DNA of 64,000 nt from Streptomyces sp. AA1529 (GCF_000280905.1 NZ_ALAP01000020.1:1-64000), one strand, 5' to 3'. Positions 54,955 through 63,493 are shown, counted from the first letter of the stretch. Translations and numbers: made by a program. The notes: generated by a model not told the origin, from the sequence alone.

Positions 54955-55027
54955 CGGGCCCCGCCACGGGCGGCGCCGCTAAAGTGAAGGGCCTGGTCTC
55001 CGGTTACCGCAGAGAGGAGCGAACGCC

Positions 55028-55618
55028 GTGACGATCACCCCGCACCACACTGATCACGACTCCTTCCAGTACCAGGCGATGCGCGACACCGTGCGCCGCA
55101 TGAGCGACGGGGTGCCCGGCAAGCTGGAGATCACGAAGGAAGGCATCGTCCACGACATGATGGCGCCAGGAGGGCCGCACGAGCTGACAGCAGCCCGCAT
55201 CAGCCGTCGGCTGGAGCAAGTGATGCCGAACGAACTACTGGCACACACGGGTACCCCGGACGTCGAGGACGTGGCAGAGGGCGTACTGCGGCACCCGGAC
55301 GTCATGGTGATCGCCGAGGCCGACATGGAAGTGGAGGGCGCCTTCGACCCCCGTTCCGTCCTGGCCGCCATCGAGGTCGTCTCGCGCTCCAACCCGGACA
55401 ACGACTGGACGAGCAAGATGCGGGACTATCCGCTGCTCGGTATCCCGGTCTATGTGGTCTTCGATCCCCGAACCGGTGAAGGCGCGGTCTTCTCCGACAT
55501 CCACACCACCCCCGCGGGTTTCCGCTACGCCACCCGCAAAGACTTCCTCTACGGGGAGGCGGTCACGATCGGCGAATGGACCATCTCCACGGACGGACTC
55601 CCCCGCTACGCCCCCTGA
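55028..55618 (+). CDS. Uma2 family endonuclease-like protein
   Basis: A 196-aa PD-(D/E)XK-fold protein of the Uma2/DUF820 group: KLEITKEGIVHDMMAPGGPHELTAARISRRLE, RHPDVMVIAE (Asp), AAIEVVSRSNPDNDWTSKMRDYPLLGIPVYVVFDPR (Glu, then Lys). The family is very common in actinomycetes and its biological role is still unclear. AGAGAGGAGCGAAC precedes the GTG. Its terminator is at 55627-55656. Confidence 0.88.
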   Translation: MTITPHHTDHDSFQYQAMRDTVRRMSDGVPGKLEITKEGIVHDMMAPGGPHELTAARISRRLEQVMPNELLAHTGTPDVEDVAEGVLRHPDVMVIAEADMEVEGAFDPRSVLAAIEVVSRSNPDNDWTSKMRDYPLLGIPVYVVFDPRTGEGAVFSDIHTTPAGFRYATRKDFLYGEAVTIGEWTISTDGLPRYAP

Positions 55619-55626
55619 CCTGGGCC

Positions 55627-55656
55627 GGCGGCGGACCGGTGTGCCGGTCCGCCGCC
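55627..55656 (+). terminator. Terminator of the Uma2 gene
   Basis: Perfect 13-bp arms (GGCGGCGGACCGG and complement) with a TGTG loop, eight bases after the stop. Confidence 0.88.
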
Positions 55657-55783
55657 CGCATCGCCAGACGCGATGCTCGTGGCGCCGCTGACGACGACAA
55701 GCACCTGCAAGTGGCTCCGTGTTGATCGGACCAGTAAGCAAGATCAACGAAAGCTCGCGGAGCTGGTCTGCGGACCTCTGGGC

Positions 55784-55829
55784 TGGAGCCGCCTGTCGGA
55801 TTCGAACCGACGACCTTCTATTTACAAGC
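55784..55829 (-). tRNA. 3' half of tRNA-Thr(UGU), partial: probable attachment site
   Basis: On the minus strand the sequence from the anticodon loop CTTGTAA through the variable loop, T-arm GTCGG-TTCGAAT-CCGAC and acceptor strand AGGCGGC-T-CCA is that of a tRNA 3' half. The five bases before the loop (TAGAG) do not pair with the 3' anticodon stem (ATAGA), and no D-arm or 5' acceptor strand follows. A fragment starting at the anticodon loop and ending at CCA is what AICE integrases leave at one end of an insertion. Confidence 0.85.
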
Positions 55830-55907
55830 TCTACAGAGATCGGTCAGAGACGGCCATAGGAGCCGTTCCCGGGAGCGGAGAGCGGGCTGAACGGCATCGG
55901 CGGTTAC

Positions 55908-55944
55908 TGGGGTTGCTGTACCTCGCTGCTGTACAGCAACCCCA
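55908..55944. repeat. Perfect inverted repeat beside the tRNA fragment
   Basis: Arms TGGGGTTGCTGTAC and GTACAGCAACCCCA (14 bp, 9-base loop), 79 bases from the fragment. Reads as a transcription terminator on either strand or as a recombinase arm site. Confidence 0.75.
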
Positions 55945-56079
55945 TCCCTACCGCCTGTTGGCCCGTGCTCCCTGCTGTGCACCGTCCGCGCCCTCGATGC
56001 GCTCTTCCAGGGCACCTCGCCCCATCGCACGGTTTCAGTTGGGGGCTGGCCGGCGCGCCGCCAGGGAGGGGGACAGCGC

Positions 56080-56658
56080 ATGGGCTCAATGAGCCAGTGG
56101 GCGAACGACACCTTCGGTGCACTCGCGTGCAAACTGGCGGACATCATCCCAGCCTGCCTGGTAAGCGCTCATGACCGCGCGCGAGACTGTCACGAGGCGA
56201 TTCGCACCCAGACGCTTGAGGCTTATGGCAATGGCTTGTACGCGTCGCAGTACGAGGTTCTAGCCGAGGGACTCGCCCCCTATGGAGAACCGCTGCGCCT
56301 GCGCGGCCGTGACGTCATGCTCGTGAAGGGCCACTTGCTCTACCCATTGTGCTACTCCAAGCGGGACAGGCCTGTGACGACCGCTCGCCTCCGCAGCTCT
56401 TATGGGCTTCGTGCGGAGTTGATCCGGGAATATGGCCCCACGCCCATGCAACAAGAACTCGACTTGGGGTTAGACGAACCCCAGGAGTCCAGAACCATCC
56501 CGGAACTACTGAAGCACCCCGGCGTAAAGGGACTCGTCCTCCTGCCCTACGCCTGCTCGATGGAACGAGGGGTGATGCGAGCAGAGTGGGGCATAGCCGA
56601 ACTCCCCCATGGAAGCCGGGACCTCATCTGGCACCGACACGACCCCCTGTGGCCATGA
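56080..56658 (+). CDS. Unrecognised 192-aa protein
   Basis: No known domain seen. Soluble, mixed alpha/beta: MGSMSQWANDTFGALACKLADIIPACL, HDRARDCHEAIRTQTLEAYGNGLYASQY, EPLRLRGRDVMLVKGHLLYPLCYSK, a charged middle, then HPGVKGLVLLPYACSMERGVMRAEWGIAEL and a final SRDLIWHRHDPLWP rich in His and Trp. GGGAGGGGG precedes ATG 56080; ATG 56089 is an alternative. G+C is lower than in neighbouring core genes. First gene inside the presumed element, far from other coding DNA, so it is probably monocistronic cargo. Confidence 0.72.
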   Translation: MGSMSQWANDTFGALACKLADIIPACLVSAHDRARDCHEAIRTQTLEAYGNGLYASQYEVLAEGLAPYGEPLRLRGRDVMLVKGHLLYPLCYSKRDRPVTTARLRSSYGLRAELIREYGPTPMQQELDLGLDEPQESRTIPELLKHPGVKGLVLLPYACSMERGVMRAEWGIAELPHGSRDLIWHRHDPLWP

Positions 56659-57495
56659 CACTCATAGTCTGGGACATGAGCTTGGGAATCACGGGCGGCT
56701 GCACCCCGTTGGCTGGCTGACCTGGGTGAACGGCGTCCGCTGACTGTTGCTGTTGCATACACGATGACCGGCATTGACCGCGGTTCACCGCCCGTTCTGG
56801 TGCGCTGTGGTGCAGCCCTGCGCCGTTGCCGGCCTCTTTGTCCCGAACCACGGGCGGGATGGGGGGTGAAGCCGGCTGGGGCCTGTGGCGGGGCGTCTGC
56901 GCCTGGTGCGGTGTGCCTGTGGGGGCGAGGGTTGCTTGTACCGCAACGGCCTCCTCGCGGTGGCCTCAGCCGGAGAAAGCCCGCCACGACGGCGGGATCG
57001 CCGAACGACCAGGCGCGCGTATGCCCGCGCACCGGCCACCGGGCTCAGCCACGCTGTCGGCTTGTGTCGTCGACCAGAGGAAGCCGTGATGGTCGGTCCG
57101 TCACGACGGTGCGCGACCGCTCAGAAGCTTGGATGCGTTGGTGGTAGTAGCTGCGTTGACCTGCGAGAGGTTGGCGTTGAACCCCTGGAGGTTCTCGCAG
57201 CGAGTCCCGGCAATCGGTAAGGGCTTGGTATGTGAGTGGCAGGACACGTGATTGCCTCGAAGGGCCCAATGGAAGCTTGTCCTAGAAGTCTGAGTTTCGA
57301 CGGGTGACGTGGGGGAGGTGCATCGGCTGACCAAACGTGCACCTGCTTCCCTGTGCCCCACCGACCTCAGATCCTCACTGCTAGGTTGCGCCCTCGAATC
57401 ATTCGAAACAGCGGAATCTTCAACGTGCCCGCGAAACGGACCCATCGTCAAGATCAGCAGTACGGCCCCTTGCGCCCCCGTCACCCGCGTGTCCA
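56659..57495. other. Gene-free 837-base interval
   Basis: Short frames exist on both strands but none has a ribosome site, codon bias or recognisable motif. Base composition shifts gradually to AT-richer near 57100-57480. Part may be relics of an earlier gene; I see no repeats or tRNA-like structure. Confidence 0.55.
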
Positions 57496-59907
57496 TTAGC
57501 TAGCTTGTGCCGTTTCGTCGGTTGGGCGCATTAGTCCACTCGAAACATCTGCAGATGCTCGGTATTTGGGCCAATCGGCCCAAAGGTCTTCGTAGGTAGA
57601 ACGGGTTCCGATCGAGAATCTCAACACCTCAGCAGATTCTTTGAGGCGAGCTGCGGGGATGATCAACTGGTCCCGTACGAGACCGGGCATGCCAGGACTT
57701 CCAATACCTGATGGCCGCTGGGCTATGTACTCCCGGTCACGATAGTCTCTGAAATAATAGGAGGCTCGCCCCGCGGAGTCGCGGAAGTGTCCCGCTGGCC
57801 GGAATATAATGGGGCACAATCCTGACTGTTCGGTGATGTCAATGAACTTGCCAATTGAATCGAGGAAATTCGTTAGATCTTCTTTATTTGGGAAGTCGTC
57901 CCGCGAGTACTGGAGTTGGTTCCTAACATTCGCGACCCGTCCAGACTCCAGAAGCTTTGTGATTTCGTTGAGCAAACGGAGAAGGTAATGTTGAGAGTCG
58001 GCTCCCAAATCCAAGAATGGCAGCGTGTGAGAGAATGCGAAAGGAGTCAATTCGGCCGCCACACCATATGAAGGCATGTCGGATTCCTGTCTCCTGTATT
58101 GGTCAGCTTCGCCCAATGCGGAGGAGAGGAATTTTTCGAGGCGGGAGAATCCAGAGATCAAGGGCGCCAGTGTGTGTTTTCCTTGTGCATCGTAAATTAT
58201 CGCTTCGTTTGCAGCGGATCCTCGTCGCGCTGAGGAGCTGTTGAGTATTTTCGCCATCTGCTCTCTGGCCTCACTGTGGCGGTAAACGAACCTGGATTTG
58301 GCCGACCAGTGATCAAACGTGAGAGCCCAGGCGCTGAAGGACAGAGTTGCATCGAGGGCGCTCTCGATTGAAGAAAACAGCGGCGAAGACTCCCGCTTTA
58401 TCTCGTACTTCTCCGCCTCACTGTAAGCAGCTACGCCAGCTACCGCTTGCGCAAAAACTTCCTGGTTCTTGCGCAATGGACCAAATGCCTCATCTGCGCT
58501 CTTGACGTCGAACCCGAGCTTCCAAAGAAGTAGGTTCAGAATTTCTGTATCTTCGAGAAGTTCCAGTTCCAGACTGTCGGGAACACCGCACTTCCTGGCG
58601 GCCATTGTGGCCGGCCCCGGACCAACGAGAATCAGATGGCGGAGCACTTCGACCGGCTCCTCATTCCTAATAAACCGGTCGAGTTTTTCTTCTGTCGATC
58701 TTCCCTCAACGCGGCGGAGGCGCCAGCTGAGATCCTTCTGTGAAGTGGTATCGGACGGGTCGTAAATCGAAGATATGAGACGCTGGAGTCGTACTATTGC
58801 TAGCGAAGTGTCATCTGGAATACTCCTGACGCCATAGCGCGAGCACTCGGCTGAGAGATTGTAATACCCTGTAGAAATATCCAGAATTTTAGGGCGTCTA
58901 ACTTCATGCTCCGGTATTTTGACTACCTTCGCATGAATCGCTTCATCCATGCACGAGGAAAGTTCTGTGCTATTCATGAGTAGAAGGCACTGGATCTTTG
59001 CCGCTTTATCGAGCTCGTCGACGAAGTCTTGCGGGTCTCCGGCTGAAAAACCGTTACTAGCTAGGGCGGCGCGCAGGGGGGAGTCCTTACCCCGGAGTGC
59101 TACGAAGATAAAAGTATCCAGTTCGTCCTCAGTGAAGCACTCGCCAAGTAGGGGAACTTCAGCAACAGTCTTTTGATCCCCATAGAAGTCGCTGAACTCG
59201 TTGTCTATTTCCATGAAGAAATCAGGGAATTGAGACGGTTGTCCGAATTCTTTATCAAGAACTTCTCTTAGGCGCGCTCGCGTCTTGTGGATCTGACTAT
59301 CCGTAGTTTCAAGGTAGGTTCGGTGAACAGTTCGGCAACTCCTCTTCTCGCAATGATAGAGCGGTACGTGGATCAGTGGGGGCAGCCCTCGAACGCCTCG
59401 GCTCGTTAAAATCCCCAACGGCCCCGTCACCAGATCGTAGGATTGGAATACACCCCTTGGGGTCCCTGCCAGCAGGAGTGAGGTTTGGCCTTCGTCAAGT
59501 GATACTGGCTCATGCTTGAATATTTCAAAGGCTTTGTCGTAAAGATCGCGCCCCCATATGAAAGGGTGCAGGATTTTCTCGGCCTCAATTTCCTCATTAA
59601 GTGCGGCAGTTAGACCTGTAAGGTCTGTCGCTTCATGGTCGACGAGTAGCTCGTGATGGGCGAATTTCAAGAAGCACGCCAATCTAACCTCTGCCCACTT
59701 AAAACTCCTCGCTCGCATAACGTGGCGACAGACCTCTTCCCCGTGAGGCGTAAGTGCAATTGGGTCGATCAGCTTAGCCGGAACGCGGTACCGCGCAGGC
59801 AAGATGGAATCGGCCATGAATTCCTGGATGGCGATCAATCGGAGTAGTTTAATGCGTTCATCCGTGGCTGGATGCATCGACCTGAGTTCACGAACCGTGT
59901 ACGGCAT
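57496..59907 (-). CDS. Unrecognised large low-G+C protein (803 aa)
   Basis: An 803-aa soluble protein matching no family I know. GGAGGACC seven bases before ATG 59907 supports this start (MPYTVRELRSMHPATDERIK). Visible features are an all-helical N-terminal 130 residues, a possible zinc cluster HCEKRSCRTVH at 185-195 and acidic helical middle segments (PVEVLRHLILVGPGPATMAARKCG). A C-terminal part has SGLCPIIFRPAGHFRDSAG and RDYRDREYIAQRP. No P-loop, membrane span, HTH or nuclease motif found. Codon use is strikingly unlike the rest: about half G+C, with 60-base stretches as low as 38% (58861-58920). Recently acquired cargo, on the opposite strand from its flanks. Confidence 0.85.
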   Translation of the reverse strand: MPYTVRELRSMHPATDERIKLLRLIAIQEFMADSILPARYRVPAKLIDPIALTPHGEEVCRHVMRARSFKWAEVRLACFLKFAHHELLVDHEATDLTGLTAALNEEIEAEKILHPFIWGRDLYDKAFEIFKHEPVSLDEGQTSLLLAGTPRGVFQSYDLVTGPLGILTSRGVRGLPPLIHVPLYHCEKRSCRTVHRTYLETTDSQIHKTRARLREVLDKEFGQPSQFPDFFMEIDNEFSDFYGDQKTVAEVPLLGECFTEDELDTFIFVALRGKDSPLRAALASNGFSAGDPQDFVDELDKAAKIQCLLLMNSTELSSCMDEAIHAKVVKIPEHEVRRPKILDISTGYYNLSAECSRYGVRSIPDDTSLAIVRLQRLISSIYDPSDTTSQKDLSWRLRRVEGRSTEEKLDRFIRNEEPVEVLRHLILVGPGPATMAARKCGVPDSLELELLEDTEILNLLLWKLGFDVKSADEAFGPLRKNQEVFAQAVAGVAAYSEAEKYEIKRESSPLFSSIESALDATLSFSAWALTFDHWSAKSRFVYRHSEAREQMAKILNSSSARRGSAANEAIIYDAQGKHTLAPLISGFSRLEKFLSSALGEADQYRRQESDMPSYGVAAELTPFAFSHTLPFLDLGADSQHYLLRLLNEITKLLESGRVANVRNQLQYSRDDFPNKEDLTNFLDSIGKFIDITEQSGLCPIIFRPAGHFRDSAGRASYYFRDYRDREYIAQRPSGIGSPGMPGLVRDQLIIPAARLKESAEVLRFSIGTRSTYEDLWADWPKYRASADVSSGLMRPTDETAQAS

Positions 59908-60245
59908 GCAAGGTCCTCCGTTCCCCAGCCGTAGATTAACCCTGAAGGGCGCCGTTCGTGCAGGGACTGCGGACATCAGTGCGCTGGTCCACGAGATCTG
60001 TGGGACGGATTTGACTCCGCGCCAAAGCCGCTCAGTAAAAGTAGGGAGCCGACCACCTGAATCACGACGTACCCCTTCTACGGCAAGCGGCTGATTGCTG
60101 TGCGCGCGGCACGGGCGCCGGCCGGGCTGGAGCGGGGCGGAGACAGGAGCGCAGGCCCGGCCGGGGGCCGGGCCGCGCGCGGTGAGCGGAGCGAGCCGCC
60201 TTGAAGTCGTAGAGAAAGTTGTTACGCACGCGCTTCGGGTGCTGG
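59908..60245. other. Interval between the 803-aa gene and the IS
   Basis: No gene. It holds the promoter region of the 803-aa gene and a perfect 9-bp hairpin GGCCCGGCC-GGG-GGCCGGGCC at 60154-60174. The original stop codon (TAA, 60222-60224, minus strand) of the gene now split by the IS also lies here; the hairpin is its likely terminator. Confidence 0.6.
60231..60245. repeat. Left target-site duplication of the IS
   Basis: CGCTTCGGGTGCTGG, 15 bp, identical to 62232-62246. Confidence 0.9.
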
Positions 60246-62231
60246 TGTCCGGTCCCGGTAGATGCTTGACACTTCGGTCCCAGCTGATGGCTGACGGTGG
60301 CCGTGTTCGGTTTTGCTGTGCGCGTCGTTGCGGTGCGTGTGGGGAGGCCGGGATTGGCGCTGGTGGAGTTGTCGGTTGTCGAGCAGAGGTATCGGGCTGT
60401 CCTGGCGGTGCTGGCGGGTGCGACGGTGACGGAGGTCGCCGCGTCGCTGGGGGTGTCGCGGCAGACGGTCAGCGGCTGGAAGTCGAGGTATGAGGCGTCG
60501 GGTCTGGCCGGGTTGGTGGACCGGTCACGTAGGCCGGCGTCGTGTCCGCATCAGGTTTCTGCCGAGGTGGAGGCGGCGGTGTGTGAGTTGCGGCGCAAGC
60601 ATCCTGGTTGGGGTCCGCGGCGGATCGCTCATGTTCTGGAGCGGTCCGGGGTGGTGGCGCCGGTGCCCTCGCGGATGACGGTGTATCGGGTTTTGGTCAG
60701 GCATGGGCTTGTGGAGCCGGGGGTGCGGCGGCGGAAGCGGTCGGATTACAAGCGCTGGCAGCGGGAGCGTGCGATGCAGTTGTGGCAGATGGACATCGTG
60801 GGCGGGGTCATGCTGGTCAACCCGGTCACGGGTGAGTTGTCCGAGGCGAAGATCGTGACCGGTGTGGATGATCATTCCCGGTACTGCGTGATCGCGTCGG
60901 TGGTCGAGCGGGCGACCGGGCGGGCGGTGTGTGCGGCGATCGTGGGGGCCTTGCGCAGGTTCGGGGTGCCGCAAGAGGTGCTGACCGACAACGGCAAGCA
61001 GTTCACCGGCCGGTTCGGGCAGGGCGGTGAGGTGTTGTTCGACCGGATCTGCCGGGAGAACGGGGTCGCGCACCGGCTGACGCGGCCTGCGTCGCCGACC
61101 ACGACGGGCAAGGTCGAGCGGTTCCATCAGACGCTGCGGCGTGAACACCTCGATGACTGCCATCCGTTCGAGAGCGTCGGGGCGGCTCAGGCGGCGTTGG
61201 ATGCGTGGGTGGAGGAATACAACTCCTCGCGGCCGCATCAGTCGCTTGCAATGCAGTCTCCGGCCGACCGGTTCGCCCCGGTTCCTGAGCCAGAGCGGGA
61301 CGTGCTGGGCCTGAGGGTGCCCGGAGTGCTCGCGCTGGTGCCGCAGCAGCGGACGGCTTGTGCGCAGCCGGATCCGAGCGATGCTGTGACCGGTGCGGCT
61401 GCTGGGTCGGGGGATGTCCCGGCCGCAGTGCCGGTTGGGCAGGGCGGGCCGGTGGAGTTCGAGCGGGTGGTGCCTGCGAGTGGGAATCTGCAGGTCGCGG
61501 GCAAGCAGTTCTGGCTGGGCCCGGCCCGGTCGGGGCTGACGGTGACGTTCTGGGCCGACACGCAGGTGATCCACCTGCTGATAGCCGGGGCCCGGATCAA
61601 GTCGGCGCGGTCGCACCTGTCGGTGGCCGACCTGGCCCGGCTGGCGGCCCGGGGCGGGCGTGCGGCGGGGCCGTCGCCGCTGCCGGCCGGGGATGCCGCC
61701 GCGTTCGAGGTGGACCGGACGGTCAACAACCACGGGCTGGTGGGCCTGGGCGGGCGTCAGGTGCTGGCGGCGGAGATCCTCGGCGGGCGCCGGGTGAGTG
61801 TTCGCATCGAGACGGCCACGCTCTCGTTCTTCGACCCGTCCTCGCGGGAACTGCTGCGGGTGCGGCCCAACCCGCTCACCAGCGATGAGGTGCAGCGGTT
61901 GCACGGTCTGCGGCCCGCGGGCCCGCCGCCCGGGCCCAGGACGGAGCCAGTGCGCGTGCAGCGGCGGGTCAGCGCGGTGGGCACGGTCATGGTCTGCCGG
62001 CAGGTCGTCTCCCTCGGCCGAACCTACGCGGGGCAGACCGTGATCATGCACGTGGCGGAATCGACGATCACCGTGGAACTGGACGGTCAGGTCCAGGTCA
62101 TCCAGCGGACCAACAGCCTCCCGATCCGCAACGTCAAAGCGAACAAGCCCCACAAGGTTTCCGATGTTGTCTAGGCCCACTGTCAAGCATCAACTGAGAC
62201 CAGAACGTCAAACATCACCTGAGACTCGACA
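60246..62231 (+). mobile_element. Intact IS481-family insertion sequence (1986 bp)
   Basis: Ends TGTC...GACA and is flanked by 15-bp direct repeats. The left end (TGTCCGGTCCCGG...TGCTTGACACTTCGGTC...) and the complement of the right end (TGTCGAGTCTCAGG...TGTTTGACGTTCTGGTC...) are imperfect inverted repeats of about 45 bases, including shared CAGYTGATG and TGACRGTGG blocks. One transposase gene inside. Identical duplications suggest a recent insertion. Confidence 0.88.
60354..62174 (+). CDS. IS481-family DDE transposase, long form
   Basis: A 606-aa transposase. The HTH at about 24-45 (TVTEVAASLGVSRQTVSGW) is followed by a second HTH-like segment and an rve/DDE core with D147 (WQMDIVG), D212 (VLTDNGKQF) and E255 (TGKVERFHQTLRREH), then YNSSRPHQSL. 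TTG at 60354 after GGGGAGG gives the family N-terminus MALVELSVVEQRY. Beyond the core (about residue 320) come nearly 290 further residues with two copies of a beta-strand module (FERVVPASGNLQVAGKQFWLG; VQRRVSAVGTVMVCRQVVSLG). IS481 transposases are usually shorter. Confidence 0.9.
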   Translation: MALVELSVVEQRYRAVLAVLAGATVTEVAASLGVSRQTVSGWKSRYEASGLAGLVDRSRRPASCPHQVSAEVEAAVCELRRKHPGWGPRRIAHVLERSGVVAPVPSRMTVYRVLVRHGLVEPGVRRRKRSDYKRWQRERAMQLWQMDIVGGVMLVNPVTGELSEAKIVTGVDDHSRYCVIASVVERATGRAVCAAIVGALRRFGVPQEVLTDNGKQFTGRFGQGGEVLFDRICRENGVAHRLTRPASPTTTGKVERFHQTLRREHLDDCHPFESVGAAQAALDAWVEEYNSSRPHQSLAMQSPADRFAPVPEPERDVLGLRVPGVLALVPQQRTACAQPDPSDAVTGAAAGSGDVPAAVPVGQGGPVEFERVVPASGNLQVAGKQFWLGPARSGLTVTFWADTQVIHLLIAGARIKSARSHLSVADLARLAARGGRAAGPSPLPAGDAAAFEVDRTVNNHGLVGLGGRQVLAAEILGGRRVSVRIETATLSFFDPSSRELLRVRPNPLTSDEVQRLHGLRPAGPPPGPRTEPVRVQRRVSAVGTVMVCRQVVSLGRTYAGQTVIMHVAESTITVELDGQVQVIQRTNSLPIRNVKANKPHKVSDVV

Positions 62232-62543
62232 CGCTTCGGGTGCTGGTGGGCTCGCTATCGGGTTGACTGTCCAAGTGGCCTGGGTGCTGCGCTGCTTGAG
62301 CGTGAGGGTGTGCGGTCTGCCCTGTTCGAGGTCGTGGGCTGCTGTTGGTTGGCCGTGGTCGAGCCATGTGCGGGCGCGTCTGTAGGGGGCTTCGTCCAGG
62401 GTGGTTGCGATCATCATGAGGCTGATGCGCATCCATCGCAGGGCTTCGCGTGGGCTGTAGGCGTCGTAGGTGCCGATGCGGCGTCCGTTGACGTAGCACT
62501 CGCAGTAGTAGACCTGCTGAGGCGCATGCGGTTGCTCGCTCAT
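62208..62543 (-). CDS. Hypothetical protein with IS-altered C-terminus
   Basis: A 111-aa protein, not recognised: QQVYYCECYVNGRRIGTYDAYSPREALRWMRISLMMIATTLDEAPYRRARTWLDHG, then a variable tail. The IS inserted in its last codons. Before insertion the chain ended PPAPEARA (stop at 60222-60224); now it ends PPAPEACRVSGDV using IS sequence up to a stop at 62208. The body is intact, so it may still work. The start overlaps the HATPase stop (ATGA), so the two are coupled. Confidence 0.75.
   Translation of the reverse strand: MSEQPHAPQQVYYCECYVNGRRIGTYDAYSPREALRWMRISLMMIATTLDEAPYRRARTWLDHGQPTAAHDLEQGRPHTLTLKQRSTQATWTVNPIASPPAPEACRVSGDV
62232..62246. repeat. Right target-site duplication of the IS
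   Basis: CGCTTCGGGTGCTGG, identical to 60231-60245. Confidence 0.9.
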
Positions 62544-63013
62544 GCCATCGACCTCGGGGCGGGCAGACCTACGCGGACCCCTCGGGCTGAGGGCCTGGCC
62601 GGCGCCTGGTGCTGGTCGCTGATCTCGACGGTGACCGTCCGGCCGTAGTCGTCTCCGCTGACGCGCACGCGGTTGGCCAGTGCTGCGACCAGTCTCAGGC
62701 CGCGGCCGTGGGTGTCGTCCTGGTCCGGGGTCTCGACGTGGGGCTTCGTTGCGGCTCCGCCGGTGTCGGTGACCGCCAGGACGACCGTGCCGGGGGATCG
62801 GTGCAGGGAGACGTGGAAGCTCCCGTTGGGGCTGCCGCTGGCCGAGTGGACGAGTGCGTTGGAGCCCAGCTCGCTGACGATCAGTGCGGCGTCGTCCGCG
62901 TGGGGGCTGTCGTGCAGGACGTCGCGGGTCCAGCGGCGGACTCGGCCGACCTCTTCGGGGAGTCCTGGGCAGGTGAGTTCCCAGATCCGCCCTGTACTCA
63001 TATACTCGTGCAT
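62540..63013 (-). CDS. ATP-binding protein, RsbW/anti-sigma-like HATPase
   Basis: A 157-aa HATPase_c domain protein. The N box reads ALIVSELGSNALVHSASGS, the G1 box is VLAVTDTGGAA and the G2 box is DTHGRGLRLVAALANRVRV. Proteins of this shape in actinomycetes act as serine kinases of anti-sigma-factor antagonists or as conservon-type regulators. AAGGAA precedes ATG 63013; ATG 63001 is an alternative. It is the first gene of an operon with the DUF protein; the Nudix gene upstream is on the same strand, 45 bases away. Confidence 0.86.
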   Translation of the reverse strand: MHEYMSTGRIWELTCPGLPEEVGRVRRWTRDVLHDSPHADDAALIVSELGSNALVHSASGSPNGSFHVSLHRSPGTVVLAVTDTGGAATKPHVETPDQDDTHGRGLRLVAALANRVRVSGDDYGRTVTVEISDQHQAPARPSARGVRVGLPAPRSMA

Positions 63014-63058
63014 ACAAGTTCCTTCGTGCTGGTGGCCGCTATGGGTAGTGGGTGTGTG

Positions 63059-63493
63059 CTAGACGAGTCGCACGCCGTCGTGGGCCCGGATGGCTGGCGG
63101 GGATGCCCCGTCGAGTGCGTCCAGGACGCGGACCGCGTATGCCTCGTCGGCGAGCTGGGTGACTTCTTCGCGGGTGGCCCAGCGAAGTGCGTAGGTCTCC
63201 TCCCCGGTGGTCGGGGAGCCGTCGACCGCTTCGCAGCGGAAGACCATGGAGACGATCAGGCCGCTCATGTTCTTGTAGATACCTGTGAGGGTCGCCGGGA
63301 GGGCGATCTTCATGCCGGTCTCTTCGAGGACCTCGCGCTGGAGCGCGTCGGGGACGGTCTCTCCGGGTTCCAGGATGCCGCCGGGTGGCTCCCACTGGCC
63401 GTTGTCGCGGCGCTGGATGAGCAGCGCTCGGTCTGCGTCGTCAACGATGACCCCTGCGACGCTCACGGAGTGGGGGCGCTCTACCGTGCTCAC
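63059..63493 (-). CDS. Nudix hydrolase
   Basis: A 144-aa Nudix fold enzyme with a complete box GGILEPGETVPDALQREVLEETG. It is preceded by SVAGVIVDDADRALLIQRRDNGQWEPP. Hydrolyses a nucleoside diphosphate derivative; substrate unknown. In AICEs a Nudix protein (Pif of pSAM2) takes part in transfer immunity, and the GntR neighbour supports a similar role. GAGGAAC precedes GTG 63493. Divergent from the GntR gene. Confidence 0.88.
   Translation of the reverse strand: MSTVERPHSVSVAGVIVDDADRALLIQRRDNGQWEPPGGILEPGETVPDALQREVLEETGMKIALPATLTGIYKNMSGLIVSMVFRCEAVDGSPTTGEETYALRWATREEVTQLADEAYAVRVLDALDGASPPAIRAHDGVRLV

Noticed and set aside
55784..55870. A complete tRNA gene
   Set aside because: Only the 3' half matches. 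The anticodon stem cannot form and the D-arm and 5' acceptor strand are absent.
56764..57147. Rightward frames between the 192-aa and 803-aa genes
   Set aside because: Several overlapping frames of similar length on both strands, none with a ribosome site or motif.
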